DNA of 23,507 nucleotides from Candidatus Nomurabacteria bacterium (GCA_023267245.1 JAHFNP010000002.1:10670-34176); one strand, 5' to 3'; positions 7,745 through 14,988 are shown, numbered from the stretch's first letter. Made by a program: numbers and translations. Notes: generated by a model not told the origin, from the sequence alone.

Positions 7745-9067
7745 ATGCAGAAAAAAATTATTATTTTAATATCGGTCGCCGCTCTGGTAATTTTGATTAT
7801 CTTCGGTGTATATTTTTTCCTAAACCTCAAAACAAATCCGGCGGGAGGCGGGACTACGCCGCAAGGACTTACCCTTTTCGGTAAAAAGACGACCCCTAGC
7901 GCCGCCGTCCAAACAGAGGCACCAACAACAGAAGGGGAGCTTATTCCAACAGAAGAACAAAAGCAAATTGCTCCAGTTAAACTTTTTCAAATTACGAAAG
8001 TGCCAACCGCCGGCGCGATTGCTATCCAAAAAGAAAGGCCGATTGAAAGCTTAACCCCAGCGCCAGTTATCCCCGACATCAATGCTACTAGCACAACAAG
8101 TATCCCTACTATTGTTGTAAAAAATACTGAAACGGTTCCGGCCTTAAGATATGTCGAATCATCAACCGGCAATATTTATGAAACTTTTGTCGATAAAATA
8201 GATGAAAAAAGAATTTCAGACACAACGATTCCAAATATCCACGACGCTTTCTTTGTAGATAACGGCAATGCAGTTGTCCTTAGATATTTGAGGGATGATG
8301 GACGAACGATTGAGAGCTTTTTGGGTCAAATTAAAAAGGTGGTTCTAGGCGGCGACGCATCAATCGAACTTAAAGGTTCATTCTTGCCACAAAATATTAT
8401 TGATTTGTCAGTTTCATCGGATCTTAAAAATTTCTTTTATTTATTTGAATTCGGTGATGGAGTTACGGGTATTAATACATTTGCCGCTGATCAAAAAAAG
8501 GTTCAAATATTTGATTCTCCATTTACTGAATGGATTTCTGCTTGGGCAAATTCCAGGTTGATAACCCTGACCACCAAAGCATCCTACAAATACGCCGGTT
8601 TTCTTTATGCTCTTGATCCGCAGAGTAAATCTTTTAACAAAGTTCTAAGCAATATTTTAGGCCTGACTACTCTCGCAAGTCCCGGTGGAAAATCTATTTT
8701 ATACAGCGGATCTGATTTGGGTCTTAAAATTTTTGATATGGATAAAAAAACTTCGACTGATCTAGGTTTGCGGGGATTGCCGGAAAAATGCGCCTGGGGG
8801 AGCGGAAGTGAAAATGTCTATTGTGCGATTCCATCAAACCCTTCTACGGGTAAATACCCGGATGATTGGTATCAGGGATCTGTTTCATTTAATGATGTTA
8901 TTTGGAAAATAAATACAAAAACAAATGCCGCCCAGATGTTAGCTGATCCGATCCAAGCTGCAAAAGTGGTTATGGATGGCACTAGGCTCTTTTTAGACCA
9001 GAAAGAAAATTATCTATTCTTCTTCAACAAAAAAGACTCTACGCTTTGGGGGTTGGGGCTTAAATAG
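7745..9067 (+). CDS. Membrane-anchored beta-propeller-like protein
   Basis: A single N-terminal helix (IIILISVAALVILIIFGVYFFL, about 5-26) anchors this 440-residue protein. A Pro/Thr/Ala-rich linker (30-130) carries it away from the membrane. The remaining 300 residues are beta-rich with repeated blocks such as ALRYVESSTGNIYE, AVVLRYLRDDGR and FLYALDPQSKSF, suggesting a WD40/TolB-like propeller. No catalytic motif is visible. It is the last gene of the T4SS cluster, 14 bases after the pilin gene, and its end overlaps the end of jag on the other strand by eight bases. I infer an extracytoplasmic accessory role. The propeller assignment is from repeat texture and not certain. Confidence 0.8.
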   Translation: MQKKIIILISVAALVILIIFGVYFFLNLKTNPAGGGTTPQGLTLFGKKTTPSAAVQTEAPTTEGELIPTEEQKQIAPVKLFQITKVPTAGAIAIQKERPIESLTPAPVIPDINATSTTSIPTIVVKNTETVPALRYVESSTGNIYETFVDKIDEKRISDTTIPNIHDAFFVDNGNAVVLRYLRDDGRTIESFLGQIKKVVLGGDASIELKGSFLPQNIIDLSVSSDLKNFFYLFEFGDGVTGINTFAADQKKVQIFDSPFTEWISAWANSRLITLTTKASYKYAGFLYALDPQSKSFNKVLSNILGLTTLASPGGKSILYSGSDLGLKIFDMDKKTSTDLGLRGLPEKCAWGSGSENVYCAIPSNPSTGKYPDDWYQGSVSFNDVIWKINTKTNAAQMLADPIQAAKVVMDGTRLFLDQKENYLFFFNKKDSTLWGLGLK

Positions 9068-9545
9068 CAATTTCTTCTACATATCTGACAACCACTCTTC
9101 TTTTAGGTTCGAGACCGGCGGATTCAGTCTTGATGTTCGGCTTGTCGGCTAGAAACTCATGTATTACTCGGCGGTCTCCCGCAGACATCGGATCCATTTC
9201 CATATTACTTTTGAAAAAGCGCGCTCTTTCGGCTATCATGTGCGCTATTGTTTTAAGGTTGTCGATTTTATTCTTCTGATAGTCGTTCACATCGACAATC
9301 AATCTAAACTCTGGTCTCTCTAATGTTTCTTTGCTGAATAAAGATCTTTCAATAACTTTTCTAGCTAAATAATTAAAGGCCTGTAAGTTTTCTCCGTCCT
9401 TGCCTATAAAAAATCTCGGTTCATTTGTCTTTATTCTGCACCAATAAGTCCCGTCATCATTGCAATCAACAGAAACATCCTCAACTATAAGAGGTGTTAA
9501 GCTAAGCATCTCGGTGATTGAGTTTTTTATTTTATCGCTGAACAT
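9060..9545 (-). CDS. jag: Jag/KhpB RNA-binding protein (KH + R3H)
   Basis: The 161-residue protein has the Jag layout. A short N-terminal region replaces the usual Jag-N domain. A KH domain carries the GxxG loop in FFIGKDGENLQAFNYLARK (GKDG at 48-51). An R3H domain near 105-135 carries R125-x3-H129 (DRRVIHEFL). The C-terminus has the usual ESAGLEPKRRVVV. Jag/KhpB proteins bind RNA and are linked to cell-envelope control. The gene starts one base after the yidC stop, as in the classical rpmH-rnpA-yidC-jag operon. Its 3' end overlaps the T4SS-cluster gene, so the convergent transcripts have no room for a terminator. Confidence 0.93.
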   Translation of the reverse strand: MFSDKIKNSITEMLSLTPLIVEDVSVDCNDDGTYWCRIKTNEPRFFIGKDGENLQAFNYLARKVIERSLFSKETLERPEFRLIVDVNDYQKNKIDNLKTIAHMIAERARFFKSNMEMDPMSAGDRRVIHEFLADKPNIKTESAGLEPKRRVVVRYVEEIAI

Positions 9546-9546
9546 A

Positions 9547-10266
9547 TTACTCTTCTTTTTGCCTTATTTTCCTTATGACGAACATTTCCTGGCCGATGGT
9601 GAAAACATTGCTTGTAACCCAATACAGCGCGACTGCGGCCTGTATTTGGTAAGCGATGAAAGCGATAAAGATAGGCAAAACATATTTCATTTGAAGATTC
9701 ATACTTTTCATAAGCTCGCCTTTAAATGACTTGTCATTCAAATCAGGCTTGAAGGCCTGAGAAGACATTCGGGTCTGAATAAATTGCGACAAACCGGCCA
9801 AAATAGCGAGGAAAAGGCTCTTACTGTGCATGTCGATCAATCCTAAGAATTTCAAATTTACATGAGCTGGAAGAGAATTGAACGGATAAAGGATATTACT
9901 CTGCTCAAAATTCAAGCCTTTCAAGAAAACAAAGTAGAGAGCAAAAATGATCGGCAATTGTATTAAAATCAACAAAAAGCCGGAAAACGGATTGATTTTG
10001 TTTTCCTTATACAAGGCCATAGTCCTTTTTGCCTGTTCCTCTTTATTTTGATATTCCTCTTTTATTTTTTTTAGTGCCGGTTCGAGTTTCTTTATTCTAA
10101 GTTGGCTGATGATCGATTTCTTGGAAAGAGGCATAAGGACCAGCTTTACTAAAATTGTGAGTATGACAACAGCAATACCGACATCATGCCAGGGCACGAT
10201 TTTTACCAATAAAACCAAGGCGTTATATAGGGGGGTGTGGAGTAAATTTTCCCAAAGAAAATGCAT
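9547..10266 (-). CDS. yidC: YidC/Oxa1 membrane insertase
   Basis: YidC inserts membrane proteins, alone or with SecYEG. From the ATG at 10266 the protein has 239 residues: a short N-terminal segment (MHFLWENLLHTPLYNALVLL), the first core helix (about 28-47), a charged cytoplasmic hairpin (55-92), a helix with NPFSGFLLILIQLPIIFALYF (92-113), and three more helices to about 230. There is no lipobox and no large periplasmic domain, as in Oxa1/YidC of Gram-positive type. A longer frame begins at TTG 10293. I prefer 10266 because TACAAT is placed exactly six bases before this ATG and the extra nine residues contain the -10 box. The conserved groove arginine (IVR in E. coli, R366) appears as Lys41 (ILVKLVLMPLSKK). 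It lies in the rpmH-rnpA-yidC-jag order. Confidence 0.93.
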   Translation of the reverse strand: MHFLWENLLHTPLYNALVLLVKIVPWHDVGIAVVILTILVKLVLMPLSKKSIISQLRIKKLEPALKKIKEEYQNKEEQAKRTMALYKENKINPFSGFLLILIQLPIIFALYFVFLKGLNFEQSNILYPFNSLPAHVNLKFLGLIDMHSKSLFLAILAGLSQFIQTRMSSQAFKPDLNDKSFKGELMKSMNLQMKYVLPIFIAFIAYQIQAAVALYWVTSNVFTIGQEMFVIRKIRQKEE

Positions 10267-10272
10267 TCCGTA

Positions 10273-10300
10273 ATTGTATCCTAAAACACCCAAAAATCAA
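10273..10300 (-). promoter_or_regulatory. Leaderless promoter of yidC-jag
   Basis: On the minus strand TTGATT (10300-10295), 16 bp, TACAAT (10278-10273), six bases, ATG (10266). It gives yidC-jag their own promoter inside the operon, just after the rnpA stop, and fixes the yidC start. Confidence 0.6.
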
Positions 10301-10302
10301 AG

Positions 10303-10653
10303 TTAAGCTTTATTCAAAAGAGAAATAATATCTGCCTCCAGTTCTTTATAAGTGGCGCCAACAGCCTCCTTATTAAACAAAAAAAACGCCAAAAGCGGAG
10401 TTTTGATGTTCTTTAGATTCTTTTGAATTATCGAGTAACCGCGTCTTCTTAATAGATTCCGCTGAACGGCTTTCTTTGAAACAGTTTTTGAGGTAATAAA
10501 GGAGAATTGGCTTTGTTTATTGCCTGCCTGTCCGGTAGGCAGGTCTTTGACGATTAAAAACCTCAATTTAAAATACCGGCCTTGGATCGCCTTGGTCCTT
10601 TTAAAGACACTCTCAAATAACGATTTGGGTATCCTGTTCTTTCGAGGCAGCAT
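10303..10653 (-). CDS. rnpA: RNase P protein component with an in-frame repeat insertion
   Basis: RnpA assists the RNase P ribozyme in maturing tRNA 5' ends. The 116-residue sequence has the family core: MLPRKNRIPKSLFESVFK at the start, FSFITSKTVSKKAVQRN and the arginine-rich RNLLRRRGY (65-73). The ATG at 10653 follows the rpmH stop by four bases. Residues 38-44 (LPTGQAG) are encoded by a 21-bp palindromic repeat (10523-10543) placed in the loop between the strand KLRFLIV and the strand FSFITS. The same repeat occurs, one base shorter, beside ruvC. The insertion keeps the frame and lies outside the RNR motif, so the protein is probably functional. Confidence 0.93.
   Translation of the reverse strand: MLPRKNRIPKSLFESVFKRTKAIQGRYFKLRFLIVKDLPTGQAGNKQSQFSFITSKTVSKKAVQRNLLRRRGYSIIQKNLKNIKTPLLAFFLFNKEAVGATYKELEADIISLLNKA
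10523..10543. repeat. Palindromic repeat, family 1, copy in rnpA
   Basis: CCTGCCT (10523-10529), a 7-base GC-rich centre and AGGCAGG (10537-10543) form a hairpin. The length is 21 bp, a multiple of three, and it adds LPTGQAG to RnpA. Its GC content is far above that of the surrounding gene. The second copy is at 20012-20031. Confidence 0.8.
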
Positions 10654-10657
10654 TTCT

Positions 10658-10792
10658 TTAGACAGTTAGTTTCTTTCGGCCTTTGCGCATCCTTCTTTTT
10701 AGGACGCGTTTCCCTGTTTTAGTGGCAGATCTGACCAAAAAACCGTGGGTCTTTTTTCTCTTTTTCTTTTTTGGCTGGTATGTTTGTGACAT
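10658..10792 (-). CDS. rpmH: Ribosomal protein L34 (bL34)
   Basis: This 44-residue gene begins at the ATG on the complement of 10790-10792: [18 protein letters not shown], then residues 19-44 with [23 protein letters not shown] split over the usual L34 core (HGFLxR, TxxGRxVLxxRRxKGRxxL). L34 is a small basic protein of the large ribosomal subunit. It ends four bases before rnpA and heads the rpmH-rnpA-yidC-jag operon. The pattern is unmistakable, including the [13 protein letters not shown] stretch. The start is supported by a promoter whose -10 box ends 10 bases upstream. Confidence 0.96.
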   Translation of the reverse strand: MSQTYQPKKKKRKKTHGFLVRSATKTGKRVLKRRMRKGRKKLTV

Positions 10793-10802
10793 ATGTTGGA
10801 AT

Positions 10803-10831
10803 AGTATATACTATTATCCACATATTATCAA
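10803..10831 (-). promoter_or_regulatory. rpmH operon promoter
   Basis: On the minus strand TTGATA (10831-10826), 17 bp, TATACT (10808-10803), then ten bases to the rpmH ATG. The -10 lies inside a 14-bp perfect palindrome (10801-10814, ATAGTATATACTAT). The spacer and -35 overlap two DnaA boxes, so bound DnaA should interfere with this promoter. Confidence 0.65.
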
Positions 10832-10833
10832 CA
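10814..10833 (+). promoter_or_regulatory. Pair of DnaA boxes upstream of dnaA
   Basis: TTATCCACA (10814-10822) is a perfect consensus DnaA box and TTATCAACA (10825-10833) has one mismatch. They lie between the divergent rpmH and dnaA genes and could serve dnaA autoregulation, oriC function or both. Confidence 0.75.
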
Positions 10834-10876
10834 GGTTAATTAAGATTTCTTATTTCTTATATTAACAGGAAGTTAC

Positions 10877-10882
10877 TATAAT
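10877..10882 (+). promoter_or_regulatory. -10 box of a leaderless dnaA promoter
   Basis: A perfect TATAAT is followed by exactly six bases (AAAAAC) and the dnaA ATG at 10889. The -35 region is poor (TTCTTA at 10854-10859). No Shine-Dalgarno sequence is present. Confidence 0.55.
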
Positions 10883-10888
10883 AAAAAC

Positions 10889-12229
10889 ATGTCAGATTAC
10901 AAACAACTTTGGGATAGCTGTCTTTTAGAGATCGGGTCCAATGTTTCAAAAGCAAATTTCAGCACTTGGTTCAAAAATACTCATGTTATCAAGGAAGAAG
11001 AGGGTGTAGTCTATCTAAGCATCCCGAATGAATTCGTTAAAGACTGGCTGACAAACAAATATCACAAATTAATTCTGAAAACTTTCCGCAATTTCTATGA
11101 AGAAGTCAGAAATGTCGAATATGTCATAACAAAAGCTGAACCGGCAAAAACTACTCCTGAAAGAATCCAAACTCTAAATAAAGAGCTTCCACTCAAGGAT
11201 CTGTATGTAAATAAAGAGGACAATTTAAATCCTCGTTATGTTTTTGATAATTTTATTATCGGCTCATTCAACGAGCTTGCCCATGCTGCTGCCCAAGCTA
11301 TCATAAATCGCCCAGGACATGTATATAACCCGTTCTTCATCTATGGGGGAACAGGCCTAGGCAAGACGCATTTGATCCAAGCTATCGGCAATACCATCAA
11401 ACAAAAGTTTGCAGACAAGAAAGTTCATTATATTACCCTTGAAAAGTTCGCGACTGACTATATTAACTCCCTTCAGGTAAATAAAATAAATTTTTTCAAG
11501 GAAAAATACAGGAAATACGATGTTATGATCATAGACGACATCCAATTTGTCGGGAAAATGGAAAAAACCCAAGAAGAACTCTTCCATATGTTTAATGTTT
11601 ACTGCGAAAACAACAAACAAATAATCTTTTCTTCCGACAAGCACCCAAATTTTATACCAGGACTGGAAGATCGATTGAAATCGCGCTTCTCAGCCGGTAT
11701 GATCGTCGATGTTTTAGAGCCGGAGTATGAATCTCGCTTAGCGATAATCAGAGCAAAGACAAAAGATGCTGGTTTTGATATGCCACAGGAAGTCTTAGAG
11801 TATATTGCTTCATCTATCTCCGGAAATATCAGGGAATTGGAAGGCAGTTTGAATACTATTATCTGCCAAGCCGGGTTAAAATGCCGTGATTTGAATATAA
11901 ATGAGGTCAAGAACCTAATCAAAAACAATATTAAGCCGAAGAAAAATATCTCGATTAAGGATGTAGTTAAAATAATAAGCGATTACTACAATATTGATGA
12001 AGCTTCAGTCTATGAAAAAACAAGGAGGAAAGAGATTGTCTGTGCCCGTCAGATGATTATGTATATTCTAAGAGAAGATTTCAGTGTTTCATACCCGTTA
12101 ATCGGGCAGAAACTCGGCGGCAAAGATCATACGACGGTTATTCACTCCTTTTCTAAAATAAAAAATGATTTAAAAACAAATAGTCAGCTCGTGGAAGATC
12201 TGGAGCAGATTAGATTGCTGTTTAAATGA
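10889..12229 (+). CDS. dnaA: Chromosomal replication initiator DnaA
   Basis: DnaA binds DnaA boxes at oriC and opens the duplex. The 446-residue protein has domain I (LWDSCLLEIGSNVSKANFSTWF, residues 7-28), a short linker, then the AAA+ domain from about 113. Walker A is GGTGLGKT (153-160, Lys159), and Walker B is VMIIDDIQF (212-220, Asp216/Asp217). Domain IV contains the box-binding signature GGKDHTTVIHSFSKI near the C-terminus. The start is fixed by the MSDYKQLWD beginning and the TATAAT six bases upstream. dnaN follows after a 184-base gap. The length is normal for the family. Confidence 0.98.
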   Translation: MSDYKQLWDSCLLEIGSNVSKANFSTWFKNTHVIKEEEGVVYLSIPNEFVKDWLTNKYHKLILKTFRNFYEEVRNVEYVITKAEPAKTTPERIQTLNKELPLKDLYVNKEDNLNPRYVFDNFIIGSFNELAHAAAQAIINRPGHVYNPFFIYGGTGLGKTHLIQAIGNTIKQKFADKKVHYITLEKFATDYINSLQVNKINFFKEKYRKYDVMIIDDIQFVGKMEKTQEELFHMFNVYCENNKQIIFSSDKHPNFIPGLEDRLKSRFSAGMIVDVLEPEYESRLAIIRAKTKDAGFDMPQEVLEYIASSISGNIRELEGSLNTIICQAGLKCRDLNINEVKNLIKNNIKPKKNISIKDVVKIISDYYNIDEASVYEKTRRKEIVCARQMIMYILREDFSVSYPLIGQKLGGKDHTTVIHSFSKIKNDLKTNSQLVEDLEQIRLLFK

Positions 12230-12339
12230 TGTTGAAAAGTATGAATAAAAAAATGATTAAAATTTCAAAAAATAATATTTTCAAAAAAGTGAGCAGAGAA
12301 TTAACAAGATACGCAAAAAATAATATTAGATTTGATTAG
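12229..12339 (+). CDS. Possible 36-residue basic peptide after dnaA
   Basis: An ATG overlapping the dnaA stop (ATGATG) opens a frame to TAG at 12337-12339, beginning MLKSMNKKMIKISKNNIF and ending RYAKNNIRFD. The overlap would allow translational coupling. The region is very AT-rich and part of the oriC candidate, so an open frame of this length can arise by chance. There is no codon-bias or homology evidence; I list it as a weak candidate only. Confidence 0.2.
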   Translation: MLKSMNKKMIKISKNNIFKKVSRELTRYAKNNIRFD

Positions 12340-12413
12340 TAAATAAGCACTTAAGTAGAGTTATCCACTTATCAACAGTCCTAGTAGTAATATTAAGTTT
12401 TAAATAAGAATAT
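12230..12413 (+). other. oriC: Candidate oriC between dnaA and dnaN
   Basis: The gap combines an AT-rich stretch (about 12240-12350, with twice-repeated TTTCAAAAAA) and two abutting DnaA boxes: TTATCCACT (12361-12369, one mismatch) and TTATCAACA (12369-12377, one mismatch). After GTC comes CTAGTAGTAATATTA, in which every third base is T, resembling a DnaA-trio track running away from the boxes. Position between dnaA and dnaN is the commonest place for bacterial oriC. Strand-opening activity is inferred; the boxes upstream of dnaA could be a second part of a bipartite origin. Confidence 0.55.
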
Positions 12414-13511
12414 ATGAAAATAGAATGCCAGATAGAAAAAATTAAAAATGCAGTTTCAAAAGCAGAAAGGATTACAAGCAAGAATCCAACTCTTCCTGCT
12501 TTGAGTTCTGTTTTGATAACGACTGGAAATAAATCAATTAAAATAAGAGCGACCAATTTAAGTCTCGGCGTGGAGATTGAGATACCGGCGATCGTGAAAG
12601 AAGAGGGAAGCATAGTGGTCAACGGCGGTATTCTAGGCGGGGTTTTAAATAACCTTACTTTAGATAACAATGTAATCATTGAGACTTCAAAAGAAAATTT
12701 ACTGATTAAAACAAAAAATAATCAAATCCTGATTAAGACTTATGCGAAAGAAGATTTCCCTACAATCCCAAGCGTCTCAGATAATTGTTTTAAAGTATCC
12801 GCCAAGAAATTTATTAACGGCATAAAATCAGTTTATTACAGCGCGTCTATTTCAGATATTAAACAAGAGATATCCAGTGTCTATATATATCCGCATGAAG
12901 AAAATATTGTTTTTGTTGCGACCGACTCCTTCCGTTTAGCTGAGAAGAAAATTAAAATCAAAAAACCAGAAGATTTTTCCGGAGTTTTAATACCTTTTAA
13001 AAACATCACGGAAATAATCAGATTTTTTGACGATAGTGAAGACGATCTAAGTATTTGCTTGAATAAGAATCTGATCTCTTTTTCTTTGAACGGTATATAT
13101 TTAACTTCAAGGCTGATAGACGGATCATTTCCTGATTACAATCAAATAATCCCTAAAGAGAGCGCGACTGAGGTCGTTGTCTTAAAGCAAGATCTTTTAA
13201 ATGCTTTAAAAATATCCAATATCTTTTCTGATAAATTCAATCAAGTGTCTTTGAAAATAAAACCGAAAGATAAATTCTTTGAGATGAGCTCTCAAAACAA
13301 TGATGTTGGAGAGAATAAAACAAAAATAGAAGCCTCCGTTTCAGGAGAGGATCTTGAGATAAATTTAAACCAGAAATATTTTATAGATTGTTTCCAATCT
13401 ATCGGACAGGACAGCTTGATCCTTTCTTTTAATCAAAATAACAGGCCTGTCGTCGTCAGGGGAGTCGGTGATAGCACTATGACATATCTCATCATGCCGA
13501 TGAACAGATAG
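12414..13511 (+). CDS. dnaN: DNA polymerase III beta sliding clamp
   Basis: The 365-residue protein has the usual clamp length and three repeated domains. Recognisable stretches are KNPTLPALSSVLI (domain 1), VVNGGILGGVLNNL, FVATDSFRLAEKKIKI (domain 2), LIDGSFPDYNQIIPKE and the C-terminal VVVRGVGDSTMTYLIMPMNR, which matches the family ending (MPM/R). It forms a ring around DNA that holds the replicative polymerase and many repair partners. It follows dnaA in the same direction. No clear Shine-Dalgarno sequence or clear -10 box at six bases is present, so it may be read from the dnaA promoter or from one hidden in the oriC gap. Confidence 0.97.
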   Translation: MKIECQIEKIKNAVSKAERITSKNPTLPALSSVLITTGNKSIKIRATNLSLGVEIEIPAIVKEEGSIVVNGGILGGVLNNLTLDNNVIIETSKENLLIKTKNNQILIKTYAKEDFPTIPSVSDNCFKVSAKKFINGIKSVYYSASISDIKQEISSVYIYPHEENIVFVATDSFRLAEKKIKIKKPEDFSGVLIPFKNITEIIRFFDDSEDDLSICLNKNLISFSLNGIYLTSRLIDGSFPDYNQIIPKESATEVVVLKQDLLNALKISNIFSDKFNQVSLKIKPKDKFFEMSSQNNDVGENKTKIEASVSGEDLEINLNQKYFIDCFQSIGQDSLILSFNQNNRPVVVRGVGDSTMTYLIMPMNR

Positions 13512-13536
13512 TTCGACTGCACTCACTATAAATAAT

Positions 13537-13794
13537 ATGAAGAACATCGCCGATTTTTTAAATAAATTTAAAATAATCGTAAAAAACAAATCGGATCTCA
13601 AAGAAATTGTCACAGGTGTTTTTTTTGAAGAAACAAAAATAAAACTGGAAGACAGCGACTATAAAATAAAAAACGGCACTATTTATCTCAACATCAAGCC
13701 TATTTATAAAAACGAAATTTTCTTTAAAAAAGAGAAAATCCTAGAAAAAATAAACAGTAAAATCGAGAATCAGAAGATAATAGATATTCGTTAA
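13537..13794 (+). CDS. Small DciA/DUF721-like protein
   Basis: The 85-residue protein follows dnaN by 25 bases. Its C-terminal two thirds (IKNGTIYLNIKPIYKNEIFFKKEKILEKIN...KIIDIR) has the DUF721/DciA pattern: 'dG.L.v.v..p....eL...k..il..in......v..i'. DciA is the ancestral loader of the replicative helicase DnaB. A place directly after dnaA-dnaN would suit that role. The protein lacks the N-terminal part of typical DciA, so it could also be a divergent RNA- or DNA-binding KH-like domain. The assignment is by pattern and context. Confidence 0.6.
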   Translation: MKNIADFLNKFKIIVKNKSDLKEIVTGVFFEETKIKLEDSDYKIKNGTIYLNIKPIYKNEIFFKKEKILEKINSKIENQKIIDIR

Positions 13795-13797
13795 TAT

Positions 13798-14410
13798 ATG
13801 GATTTGAAATCAACCTACAATAAAATAGCTGAAGATTGGGTTAAAGATCATAATAAAGATGATTGGTGGCAAGAGGGAACAGATACTTTTCTCTCACTGC
13901 TTCCTGTTGGAGCAAGTCTGCTAGATGTTGGTTGTGGTGGTGGGGTTAAAACAAAATATATAAGCAATAAGGGATATAAAGTTTCTGGTATTGATTTCTC
14001 TGAAAAAATGATTGAAATTGCTAAAAGAGAATTGCCCGAACTAAGCTTTGATGTAGTTGATGTGTATGAATTGGATGAATATAAAAAAAACATTTGATGG
14101 AATATTTGCACAAGCAGTCCTTCTTCATATACCTAAAGCGAGAATTATGGAAGTCCTAGAAAAATTGAAATCAAAGCTTAATAAAGGGGGATTACTTTAT
14201 ATTGCAGTTAAGGGAATTAAGGATGATGGCGTTGAAGAGAATACATCACAAGAAAATGATTATGGGTATAGTTATGAAAGATTTTTTAGCTATTATAGCC
14301 CCGAAGAATTAAAAAGTTATTTACAAAAACTCAACATAGAATTGGTTTGGGAAAAAACATTTAAATCTGGCAAGACAGATTGGCTACAAGTTATTGGAAG
14401 GAAAATTTAG
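13798..14410 (+). pseudogene. SAM-dependent methyltransferase split by a frameshift in A8
   Basis: The 5' part (13798-14097, 99 residues) has the class I methyltransferase motif I, LLDVGCGGGVKTKYI (41-55), and the acidic motif GIDFSEKMIEIAKRE (64-78), and stops at TGA 14095-14097. The 3' part continues in another frame (TFDGIFAQAVLLHIPKARI, then LKSKLNKGGLLYIAVKG) to 14410. Removing one A from the A8 run at 14083-14090 joins them without loss: ELDEYKK-TFDGIFAQAVL, a 203-residue enzyme of the family's usual length. So the gene is a pseudogene, the site of a sequencing or assembly error, or rescued by slippage on the A-run. The substrate cannot be told; the fold suits small-molecule methylation. 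It follows the DciA-like gene by three bases. Confidence 0.85.
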
Positions 14411-14423
14411 AGATGGATAAATA

Positions 14424-14454
14424 AAAACCGTTCATTTATATAATGAACGGTTTT
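14424..14454. terminator. Bidirectional terminator
   Basis: A perfect 13-bp inverted repeat (AAAACCGTTCATT, loop TATAT, AATGAACGGTTTT) lies between the + strand methyltransferase and the - strand membrane-protein gene that ends at 14474. Both arms end in four A/T, so it can end transcripts from both sides. Confidence 0.8.
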
Positions 14455-14473
14455 GAAATTTTACTTTGACTAT

Positions 14474-14875
14474 TTAAAGAAATACCGCGATTTGTTTTAA
14501 AACCCTGATTTCTCCTTTACCTACTGATTCAACATCATATGTCTTTAACCTTTCTAATTTATCTTCACCAAAATTTTCAAGATAAAATGTATTAGCAAAC
14601 ATATCAGTAATCATTCCTTCTTGATAATCTTCAATCTTTTGTACAATTGGCAATTTTCTTTTTATATCTAGAACGATAAAAGTTGTTCCAATAGGAAGTT
14701 CTTGAAGTTGGACTATTTTTGTCGGTTCAATAATTACTTCTTTATTTGGTTTTAATAATCTGTCTAATATTTTTTTTAAACCAAATATTATAAATATAAA
14801 AATTACTATAAACAATATAAGAATTAATCCTTCTGGCATTTCTGTTAGATCGGATATGATGATTAAATTTTTCAT
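14474..14875 (-). CDS. Small single-pass membrane protein, unknown function
   Basis: The 133-residue protein has one strong membrane helix (LILILFIVIFIFIIFGL, about 17-33). A Lys/Arg-rich junction (KKILDRLLKPNKE) follows, then a soluble domain of about 85 residues, likely cytoplasmic by the positive-inside rule. The soluble part (QLQELPIGTTFIVLDIKRKLPIVQKI...) is beta-rich with no catalytic motif. I do not recognise it. It is a single-gene unit between the bidirectional terminator and the divergent lexA promoter. The region upstream has three TTTAAC repeats on its strand but no clear promoter. Confidence 0.75.
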   Translation of the reverse strand: MKNLIIISDLTEMPEGLILILFIVIFIFIIFGLKKILDRLLKPNKEVIIEPTKIVQLQELPIGTTFIVLDIKRKLPIVQKIEDYQEGMITDMFANTFYLENFGEDKLERLKTYDVESVGKGEIRVLKQIAVFL

Positions 14876-14979
14876 TTCTCAAAGAGTTAAAGGTTAAACA
14901 ATAGTTAAATTTCTAAGCGAACATTACTATAAACCCACTGATAGGTCAAATTAATCAATCAACACTCTGAGTTTAGTAG

Positions 14980-14988
14980 TTATCCACA
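14980..14988 (+). promoter_or_regulatory. Consensus DnaA box at the lexA promoter
   Basis: A perfect TTATCCACA lies nine bases before the -35 of the lexA promoter. It may couple lexA expression to DnaA level, or be an outlying box of the origin region. Confidence 0.55.

Noticed and set aside
10267..10293. TTG start giving a 248-residue YidC
   Set aside because: The extra nine residues are encoded by the -10 box and its spacer; ATG at 10266 fits the leaderless pattern.
10523..10543. LPTGQAG in RnpA as a sortase-type signal
   Set aside because: It is encoded by a palindromic repeat in a cytoplasmic protein, with no membrane helix or basic tail after it.
13512..13536. Promoter for the DciA-like gene (TTCGAC and TATAAA)
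   Set aside because: The two hexamers are only nine bases apart and the -10 is four bases from the ATG, so the geometry does not fit.
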